Source: Tubiluchus corallicola (taxonomy: Eukaryota; Priapulida; Priapulimorpha; Priapulimorphida; Tubiluchidae). From it: DNA of 64,000 nucleotides. The notes under the pieces are model-generated. The model made no database searches. It saw only the letters and a program-made list of their open reading frames with translations, and was not told the origin of the DNA. Position numbers and translations under genes: made by a program. The stretch covers positions 1 to 64,000 of the forward strand of contig JAQGDQ010000995.1 in assembly GCA_030141605.1 (NCBI GenBank), in the 5' to 3' direction. Below, piece after piece: positions 56,021 to 64,000 of this stretch (position 1 is the stretch's first letter; each line of letters begins with the position of its first letter).

Positions 56021-58826
56021 TGCTCTCCATCTCTCTCTCTCTCTTTCTCTTTCTCTCTCTCTCCCGCTGTTGCTCTCTCTCTCTTTCTCTCGCTCTCTCT
56101 CTCGCATGACTTTACATATATGCCTGTCAAGAATTCATCTGTCATACTGTGATGTAATATGAATTGTGAGCTTAAAGACAGAGATAAACAGAAAGTAATA
56201 AAATTTAGGACCTATACGTTGTGATTTAAAAATAAAAACAAAAAAAAATAAAAATTGTCAAAAATTGGCAAACTCTTGAGTTAGCGGACAGGATCCGTCA
56301 TCCTAATCATTGTCACAGATACGAACATTTAATTTACAGTTTATTATTAATTTTGATTTGTAGTTTTAAATTTTAGTTTTTCATTACTACAAAGTCAGCG
56401 TTGACATCTGTTTGTACACTTTGAAGTTTTCAATATATGTATGTACTTGCTACTGCTATATGTTTGTATGTAATGGGGTTACTTGGCTTCTCTTTTGAAT
56501 GTAGTAGTTTTTCACACTTGGTAGCAAGATTTGAGGACAGGCAATACACTTAAGCAGTTGTGTGGTTATAATAACGTTTTCACTCAGGTGCCATGATATA
56601 TTGGCTGATGGATTAACTCTAACTTTTGTTTACTACTGTTGATTATGTTTACCATTTTCGTGTATATGTGGTTTGACTATGAGACAATGATTTTGACTAA
56701 AATACAGATTGCAAAGTTAAACCATGTTTTCATCCAGTGATTTCATCTGTTTAACACGAACATCGCAACTTCAAAAACAGTCTGATAAACTTACCAATGA
56801 CGGTTGTTGGCTTTCCCCAAACCACCCCAGCGACAACTTTAGCGTCACGACAATCATTGAGTCAGCATTGAGTAGACCTAAATGGGCCTGTTCTTGTTAA
56901 TGGGCTTATCTGATCATAGACTGGAAGTACTTAGAATAAACTGGTCTAATCTTTCTAAATGACTAATAACGAAAGGAATATCTATGTTCTATTTAGAAAC
57001 GCAAAAACTCGTAAACAAGAAAACGGTATCATTTGTAATCTGTGACGGGTGTTTTGAACCTCATGTAGCCTGTACTGATACTCAACCAGAAACGTACAGA
57101 GAAATTTTTAATCTAAGAAATAAAGATTCTAGTGGACAGAACAGTAACGTTTAACTCTTAAAGAGTCAAGTATTAGACCTAACTGAGCAAGAAGAAAATC
57201 AGCGAAAAGTGCAATAAATACTGAATTTTCTTTTGGAAAATGAGCATTGGGGAGATCTGACCAGAAATTATTACTAGAATTAAACAGGCCGGACAGAGAA
57301 TTAGTGAAAATGAATGGCTACGTAAAGATACTATCTTATAGTAATCCTTGCGCTTCACACAGCTCGGCAATGAAAGACAATTTGGGGAAAATCAATCTCT
57401 CTAGTTAGTGCAAAAAGATGGCTGCGAACTGATATCCTGTAAAACTGTTAGTCCTGTTTCAGACCGGATAACCGCTATAGCTAAAAGGAAATAGCTAAAA
57501 AGAGAATGACTATCACGAAACACCTAAGTGACCTATTTCCTAGATTTTGATTCAATACGGCTGTTAAGACAGCTACAGGAAAAATTCATGTGCAACTTAG
57601 GAGTGAGGGAGAAGCTGATAACATTGGGGATGATTGTAGAGAAGCACTGGATAACTTTATAGATAGTATACCTTACTGGTGAAGAGAGAGAAAATAAGGC
57701 CTGCGGTTTAACTTGAAGCCTGGAATTTGAAGAAACTGAAGAGATATTAGTACAATGCTACACATAAATGGAAAAATTAGATACAGAAAGAATGTCAACT
57801 AGTTAAAATGGTTGTATGCTAGAATAAGTCACTTGTTAAAATTTCTTACATGCTACACAGGAAATTACTGTTGCTGGCGATTTTCTCATCATTTAAGATG
57901 GTGACTCTCAGGTCTGAAATTTCAAGAATTTGAACATATTTTTTTATTTTCTAGAAATCACAAAATTTCTAATTTCGTTGGATGTGAGAGCTCCGTCATG
58001 GACAATACTTGTAAATAACTTGGAGTTTTTTAAACTACGTTCTAAAGCGGCTAACATGTTTAATATTTTCAGAATACATGCACGGCTTGCCACAGAATCC
58101 CACACTATAATCGATGGCTAAAGTCGACAGTATCATCTGATCTGAGGGAATTTTATATTACTAAATGGATACCACTCGTCTGGGAACCCGTGTACATAGG
58201 TAAAATTTAATTATTAAAAATCAGTTTAAATGTGATTATTGATTTAATTTTCCCTAACTGGTCACGCTGTGATGAAATTTTACAATGTTTCAATAAACTG
58301 GGGCTCATGACTTCGTTCTACATCGGTGTTACATAGCTATGAGTAACCAAAATTTTCTATTTGTTCTATTTTTACATTGAACAAGTTAAATATTGTTCTA
58401 GCCTTAGTGTCTCATTATTAAATTGTACCTGGTCTATTTGGCTGAAGTTGTTTGATTCGATATTTAGTGCTCTTGTTCATAGTATTTTACTGCAGCTAGT
58501 AATTACACTTTTTTGTAGGAAGAAATGAAGAACCAATGCATGATGAAAGATTTCGTGGGAATGGCTACGACAAAATACAGCATTTTGTAGAGATGTGTTT
58601 TCAAGACTTTGAGTTTCACGTGCTTGATAATACATTCCTTGTGCATAAAGGCATCTGGCCAGACAAAATTTCATATTATTTTAAATACAACAAAACAATT
58701 AACGAAAACAAACCAATTTTTGATCAATTTATGCAGGAAATGATTGTGAGTTACAAGTCGACAGGCCTCCAAGAATGCTGCACTATACCATCAAACAAGA
58801 ACAGAAGAGGCCACTTTGTAAATTGA
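54956..58826 (+). CDS. GT49 glycosyltransferase, beta-1,4-glucuronyltransferase (B4GAT1/LARGE)-like
   Basis: Three exons (54956-55849, 58073-58199, 58519-58826) with phases 0 and 1 give 442 residues, near the usual length for this family. Order: basic tail, membrane anchor at about residues 11-38, a lysine-rich stalk (about 60-80), then the GT49 domain: VTIATQTSWHFMHHLVDLAE, GPISAALYAPGDSF, YPINVGRNAARLAV, the DxD-type site DVE at 234-236 (LLLDVELKP), VYVLPTFEI, then CTACHRIPHYNRWLKS and WIPLVWEPVYIG in exon 2, and PMHDERFRGNGYDKIQH in exon 3. Family members add glucuronic acid in the Golgi, as in the dystroglycan glycan; the substrate here is unknown. Without splicing the first frame runs on through a (CT)n tract to 56152. 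Polyadenylation signal at 58950. Confidence 0.9.
55950..56108 (+). repeat. (CT)n microsatellite in GT49 intron 1
   Basis: Imperfect ctctct/ttctct tract about 150 bp long. It creates spurious serine-leucine and arginine-glutamate open frames on both strands. Confidence 0.95.
56160..58072. other. Rest of GT49 intron 1
   Basis: Mostly AT-rich. At 56980-57720 broken coding-like stretches are visible on the plus strand (VICDGCFEPHVACTDTQPE near 57040; KTATGKIHVQLRSEGEAD near 57570-57625). They look like a decayed transposon gene, family not recognised. Confidence 0.45.
58073..58199 (+). CDS. GT49 gene exon 2
   Basis: Acceptor atattttcag, donor catag|gtaaaa. Encodes NTCTACHRIPHYNRW through WEPVYI, the conserved C-rich and WEP segment of the family. 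Confidence 0.9.
58519..58826 (+). CDS. GT49 gene exon 3
   Basis: Acceptor cttttttgtag. Encodes the DERFRGNGYDKIQHF block, FEFHVLDNTFLVHKGIW, and the C-terminus ending GHFVN with stop TGA at 58824-58826. Confidence 0.9.
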
Positions 58827-59479
58827 TCAATATTGATTTGACAGTGTTAAACGTGAAAGAAGTCGGATAATTCATTAGCTTTCATCAACGTATCTATTTT
58901 GTCTAGTTTACTGTTAGTCTTTTGTTGCACCTGGTTGAGTTTACAACCAAATAAAAGAATAAGCTCGTGTCATGTCAAAACAATCGGACTTGAACAGCTA
59001 GGCAAACACTGACGTAAATTAAGAAAAATGAAGACCTTTGAAAAACTGCACATCTTATGTTAGTGATATCCGAGTGTGTACTACTTATGCAGATAAATTG
59101 TATGTGATTGCTAAGATATGTTTTAGTTGTTCCTCTAGTGCTGAAATGTTCAAGTTTGTTTACTAGTATTTGATGCTGTAATGTATCAAACGCCTTTGAC
59201 GTTGGATTGGCTGGGTTAAGACATGATAATTGACAAGCAATTTTGCCAAGTTTTCGCGAACTGACGAAAAAAATTCTTAACGTGACTGGTTTTTAGCTTT
59301 GTATCTGTCACGCTGTTTTCTGCCATGCTAATTTTGGTAAAAGTAATAACAACTTTCTTTGGTAAAACGTCATTTCACATCTCTTTAGCGGCTACAGACT
59401 GCTAAGAAAGAAAAATTATAGCAAAATTGCCAGCTTGAACAGTAAACACTTTAGAACAAGCATCTGACTCACGAGGCGA
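58827..59479. other. 3' flank of the GT49 gene
   Basis: AATAAA at 58950-58955. Otherwise nothing recognised. Confidence 0.5.
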
Positions 59480-59489
59480 AGGTTCTGTG

Positions 59490-59770
59490 GGTGCTTGGAA
59501 TCAAACCCAACATGAGATGAAGGTACATCTTTTACAGTATGCACATTCCAATGGGTAGAGGACAGACAAGGGTCTTTGGTTTAGAAGACCATTGACCTGA
59601 ATCAAAGCAGCATGTACATGACCATCATTGCCACGAATCAGCTCCATAATAATAACAAGTGGCCATCAACGATGAGGCAAAAGTTTCTCCTGGTCCACTA
59701 CTATGTCACCTGGAAAGATAACTTACTGAACTGAAGACCAATTACGAAGTGTCTTGAGGCATTTGGAACT
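59490..59770 (-). mobile_element. BEL/Pao integrase C-terminal (DUF5641-like) relic
   Basis: The minus strand reads DIVVVDQEKLLPHRWPLVII, then GNDGHVHAALIQVNG and NQRPLSVLYPLE. This matches the W-P-L-A-R-I, G-x-D-G-x-V-R and RP-x-x-L-x-P-L-E order of the BEL/Pao C-terminal domain. Short and isolated. Confidence 0.65.
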
Positions 59771-60029
59771 CCAGTGGTCCCCATGATTCTCATTAACCTA
59801 TTCTAAATATCAATGGCTGACCAGCCAAACCTGCCTGTAATAGGCTGTTATAGATAGCCAGTATGACAACTGATTTATTATTTGCATCATCTTCAGAGAT
59901 GCCACTTGACTTATTCTGAAACATTCGCAAAATAAAATAAAAATTATAATAATAAAAAAATAGTGTATAATACGTATACATACATATGTATATACAAACA
60001 TATATATATGTATCTATCTCTTATATTAA

Positions 60030-61020
60030 TATTCTTGGTATGGGCTCTATATATAAGATTCGAGGCTACAGCCCGGACGAGGGCACCTTTTGCGGCGATC
60101 TATATATCAAACGAAAGGTCTCCATCTAGTGTCTTCTCGTTGATGGTTTATTTTTCGAATCGGGCCCACCGGGAGGAAGGCGGAAAAAACCTCCAAAAAT
60201 GGCCATTTTTCGGCCGTTTTTTGCAAAAGTTATACGGCTGAGATGTAGAGAACAGGAATGGGCCGAGGGTGGTGCTGGATATGGATAGATAGCCCTTTCA
60301 GCAGTGAGTGTAGTAGGCATACTTAGAATTCGCGAGAGGGCCAGGGCGTCCCGCAACGGGCGTTTTCCCGGACCCAACTCGCGATTTTTTCGAAATTTTG
60401 ACCAAACAGCATGCGGGAAAAACGTTCTAGCGTCGCCCGGTGGGACTCTCGGAAGGAGATATACACAAAGAGGAAGGACAGGGCTACACGATGATGTAGG
60501 CTATATTTTAGGGCATGTCCAGCGAGAGGAGTATCAACGAGCTAATTACGTGTTCTATTTTCGGCAATTTTTCGACAATTTTCGCTTAGAAAACTGCGAC
60601 GCATTCCATTGTGCTGACGTCATCCATTGTACTCTGTCTATAAGTTTAATTCAGTAAAAAGCTACTGCTGGCTTTGCGTTAGATAAACAGACATACAGTA
60701 GGCATGATGTGACGGGCTACAGGCTTTGCGTTAGGTTAGTAGGCAGGATGTTACGGGCTTTACGGGCTTTGTGTTATAAATGAGGACTAGGTAGAATGTT
60801 CGCGTATTGTTGATTACACGTGTATTTATATGCAAAATCTTTTGCGGGGCCTTTGCTAGTCTCTTATATTAATATTCTTGGTATGGGCATTATATATATA
60901 TATATGTATATATAAGATTCGAGGCTACAGCTTCGACGACGGCACCATTTGCGGCGATCTATATATCAAACGAAAGGTCTCGATCTAGTGTCGTCTCATT
61001 GATGGTGTGGTGTGGGTGGG
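60030..61020. repeat. Repeat R2, locus 2 (B-A-B arrangement)
   Basis: Block B (gattcgaggctacagc, cgaaaggtctc, cgaatcgggcccaccggg) at about 60058, block A (acgttctagcg, ggagatata, gacgtcatccattg) at about 60420-60690, then block B again at 60917. Unit spacing is about 0.86 kb. Same family as 21186-22275. No coding capacity. Confidence 0.85.
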
Positions 61021-63116
61021 GTGGTGTTGGTGGGATGTTGTTTGCACAAAATTCTTTTTGCAGTTTTAGGCTAGTCTATAATTATTATTGGTGCACCAAT
61101 GCATAATTTGAAGCCTGTGTCTACTCATGCATTCACACGTTCTTGTAAATAGGCCTGTCACTATATATCCATGTATGAAGATGTATGAAGACACCATGTA
61201 TCGAAATTAAATTGATGTTGAAATGTAACTGCTGTGTGTGTGTGCTTTTGTTACCGCATACCAGATACGTTTTCTGATAATATATAATATATTATATTAC
61301 GTCTATCTCATATAGATGACAAAATAAACACAATACTGAAAAAGCAGCATATGTAGCGACACCATGCATTAGAATTGATGGTTATTCTAGCTGACAGCTT
61401 GTTCTACAGTTCATTTCCTGAGCATTGGTGCTCAAGTTCATCTTACAGAGATAAATAATTATGAAGTCTGTTGTTTCGTCCATTATGATCTCAGGAATAG
61501 ATGCAGTTTTTACTGCTTATAACACAGCTTCTTCTCCTCATCCTTCACTGATAAGATTTAAGTCAGCTGATTATTTTATCGTTGATACTATCCACTCACG
61601 TAAGCCGAGTAATGTGTAATCCACCAATATAACCCTGCATCCTAAATCATCAAGATACCATTGTCAGAAAAAACGCTTTTATTGGAACTTTTGATTTGTT
61701 AGATATTACGCCTAGAATAAGTAATAAGTAAAAAACTATAACAACAATTATTTGCATTTAATTGATGAACATACACAATATAACGTATCAATAAATATCA
61801 ATAAATTCATTGAAATGTTATGATCTAACTTTTGACAAGATTGCTGACGATATAAATAAAGAAATATTATACTCTGACTGTTTAATAAGAAGTGAAATTA
61901 AGAGTTAGACCAGGACGTGGTAACTATGTACCCATACAGTTTTCTAGAAATTAGTGCTAGTGTAATTCTCTTATGCATGACTAATTACATTAATATTATA
62001 ACAATTCATAGTGATAGCAGTTTCTTGAATACTTTGAAAGTATTTTATAAATAAAGGACCCTCGACCAGAATAGGGTAATACCGTTTTTTAAATGAAAGT
62101 GTAGGATACTGTTACCTGTAAAAAGACTTTGTTGATTCTACTTTGAGCATTTACAGATAACGTAGGAGGTTTACGCTTTTAATTATTTTGCATAGAAATT
62201 CACCACATGAAGAATACTTAACAAAAATTATTGCAAAAACTTCACACACGCGCATAATAACGTAGCAGCAGAAAACGGTAGCTTGGCTAACAACGCGGTA
62301 GCTATTGTTACAGCACTAGTTGTGCGAGCTTAGAAATCTTTTTCTGAGGACGCATCTAATCTGTGGTTATGTGTATGCAACAGTTTGCATTTAAACATGT
62401 AGAAGTGTTTCAATGTGTGCGTAATGCGTGATCCGTATCCATTCGAACGTGATCGCTGTCGTCCGAATACGCATCACGCCAATATGCAAATGAGAAACCA
62501 CCGCTGATTAGGTGAGCGAGTTTTCAAGTTTGCGATGAAAATTTTCGCTGTTTAGCTTTCTGAGATTCTAGTTAGACGAGTCTCAGACACCTCAGGACCT
62601 ATAAATAATAATATATTTTCTATTTTAATTTTTGAGAGACAGAAGAAGCAAGAAGCAAGTATGTGTTGAGCATCTAACTGCAGTTCACTAATGGATGATA
62701 CCTGCCATATTTTTCTCTCTCCTGCAAAATATTGTGCACCCAGAACCTGTGCTTTCTTTGGATGTCTTTTCGTCTAATGCAGCTGTATTTATCACGCTTA
62801 AATTTCGACAGAGACATGGCTTCCAAAGTTACCGCTTGTAACTTTCACGAATAGCCACCAAAAATGGCGGAAAGAGTGCTGAAGGTTTTGTTAATACCCA
62901 CAGCGTTTACGGACACTTTGAGTTGTACTTGCCAACGCCATGGCCGCTCTGCCCTTCCACATCTCAGGCCTGTATTTTGCTAAGTCTAAAGGTATGGTCA
63001 GTCTTTCTTGTTGCTTTAGTTTACCCTACAGTAACGTTCATGTACCTGTTTAAAGAAATAGAAAATATCTGTTGTCTGTAAGTGTTGTGCGCGTATGAAA
63101 CGAACAGATAACTAAA
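61021..63116. other. 5' flank of the last gene
   Basis: AT-rich intergenic sequence. An octamer-like ATGCAAAT lies near 62484 beside a diad-like cgtgatccgtatcc...ggatacgcatcacg-type region at 62420-62480. No gene recognised. Confidence 0.4.
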
Positions 63117-64000
63117 ATGTGCACACGTGTCGCCGTCTCCAAAAGAACAGTGTACACCTTGAAATTAATATTAAAGGCATGTATCATTTTGTTTTGTTCA
63201 ATAATTATTCTGAAGCTTGATAGCGAATCTGTTAAACCGTACGAAAAGATTAAAATTGTGTACAATACGGATTCCCACATCCAAGTGGACCCATATTCTC
63301 TAAGTGAGATAGATTTTCACTTGACATTAACAGTTATAGCTTTCAACAGGAGTGATTCAGTTAATAGATTGTTACAGTCTCTTGAAGCAGCTGAGTATAT
63401 GGGTGATTCTGTTTCATTGGAAATCTGGATAGATGGCCCGGAGATAGCTGCCCAAAAAACTGTAAAAGTGGTGCAAGGTTTTAATTGGAGCCATGGACAG
63501 AAGCGATTACACGTGAGAACCAGAAATGTAGGACCTTACACACAGTGGTATGATACATGGACTCCTGATCTTCAGGAAACTGGAGAATATGGCCTTATTC
63601 TAGAAGATGATTGTGAGGTTTCTCCTCATTATTACAAATGGCTTAAGTCAGCAATTTATGTGTATAAAGATAGAGATGTTCTCTGCCCAACGTGTACAGA
63701 TAGTGTATTTCTTTATCCAAAGTTCAGTACGTGGGCTTGTTTACCAATGCCAAGAGTGTGGGCGGAGTTTAGGCAATGGTACTTGACAGTAAAAAACGAT
63801 GAAATGTTTATTCCTCTGATTCCTGGTGATAAGAGTCTCGTGATCAATGGCTGGATACGTCACTTTCATCCACTGAAGAAAATGAATTCGGCCTACTTTC
63901 ATCATTACTGTGGCAAGCATCAGCTTTATGCTATATATCTTAATTTGCCAAATAAACTAAGTTTTGTTTGTAATCACAGAGAACTTGGACTCCATTACGT
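63117..64000 (+). CDS. Membrane-anchored glycosyltransferase with EDD motif, 3' partial
   Basis: An open frame from ATG 63117 runs to the window edge without a stop (294 codons so far). It has a signal anchor at about residues 14-33 (LILKACIILFCSIIILKL), then a GT-A-type nucleotide-sugar fold: LTVIAFNRSDSVNRLLQSLE, VQGFNWSHGQKRLHVRTRNV, GPYTQWYDTW, and the metal-binding EDD at 163-165 in GLILEDDCEVSPHYYKWL. This pattern is shared by a family of uncharacterised GT2/GT13-like transferases in plants and invertebrates. Sugar specificity cannot be read. It overlaps an opposite-strand shadow frame at 63280-63050. No intron so far. Confidence 0.82.
   Translation, partial: MCTRVAVSKRTVYTLKLILKACIILFCSIIILKLDSESVKPYEKIKIVYNTDSHIQVDPYSLSEIDFHLTLTVIAFNRSDSVNRLLQSLEAAEYMGDSVSLEIWIDGPEIAAQKTVKVVQGFNWSHGQKRLHVRTRNVGPYTQWYDTWTPDLQETGEYGLILEDDCEVSPHYYKWLKSAIYVYKDRDVLCPTCTDSVFLYPKFSTWACLPMPRVWAEFRQWYLTVKNDEMFIPLIPGDKSLVINGWIRHFHPLKKMNSAYFHHYCGKHQLYAIYLNLPNKLSFVCNHRELGLHY

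Noticed and set aside
55843-56162. Arginine-glutamate-rich and serine-leucine-rich proteins
   Set aside because: They are translations of the (CT)n microsatellite.
62470-62500. ATGCAAAT octamer as an snRNA-type promoter
   Set aside because: No proximal sequence element, TATA box or snRNA-like sequence follows. A lone octamer is expected by chance.

Overview
This is an AT-rich, gene-poor animal (metazoan) window, most likely from an invertebrate. The evidence is GT-AG introns, multi-exon type II Golgi-enzyme genes, a WSC-domain sulfotransferase, a Gal3ST-type sulfotransferase, an FkbM methyltransferase gene of the invertebrate kind, a 5S rRNA gene, and relics of Ty3/gypsy, BEL/Pao and CR1/L2-like LINE elements. 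Nothing fixes the phylum. Most of the DNA is repeat-derived or featureless AT-rich sequence.

The striking feature is that nearly every recognisable host gene encodes a sugar-modifying enzyme. In order they are: an intronless GT8 xylosyltransferase-like gene (3.3-4.5 kb, +) with a deleted paralogue next to it (5.3-5.7 kb, -); a seven-exon WSC-domain sulfotransferase (8.87-19.9 kb, +); an FkbM methyltransferase with a frameshift (36.0-36.8 kb, +); a tandem Gal3ST-like galactose 3-O-sulfotransferase locus of one complete-length but frameshifted copy and two truncated copies (43.1-51.0 kb, -); a three-exon GT49 glucuronyltransferase-like gene (54.96-58.8 kb, +); and the 5' part of another membrane-anchored glycosyltransferase with an EDD motif, running off the right edge (63.1 kb, +). 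Together they could extend, sulfate and methylate a glycan in the Golgi. That they share a pathway is inference from proximity only.

Layout: 0-1.1 kb is one arm of a large inverted duplication; the other arm is at 9.07-10.3 kb. Each arm carries a 60-bp minisatellite plus exon material of the sulfotransferase gene. Between the arms lie a 23-bp satellite with a 574-bp higher-order repeat, a LINE relic, the GT8 gene, its pseudogene fused to a truncated gypsy element, and a BEL gag relic. A 5S rRNA copy sits antisense in an intron at 10.93-11.05 kb. From 20 to 36 kb there is a complex repeat with a unit of about 0.8 kb, a degraded gypsy element, a remnant of a DNA-virus-like element (packaging-type ATPase plus a small companion ORF), a LINE 3' end and a SAP/coiled-coil relic, followed by more than 5 kb without a recognisable gene. 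From 38 to 43 kb come LINE, gypsy-like and BEL relics. From 44.6 to 51 kb a unit of about 3.27 kb is tandemly duplicated, with an abrupt change in sequence identity inside it. From 51 to 53.3 kb there is a longer LINE, and from 59.5 to 61 kb a BEL relic and a second copy of the 0.8-kb repeat.

All exon boundaries were read by eye from splice signals and phase. Family assignments come from remembered motifs, not from searches.
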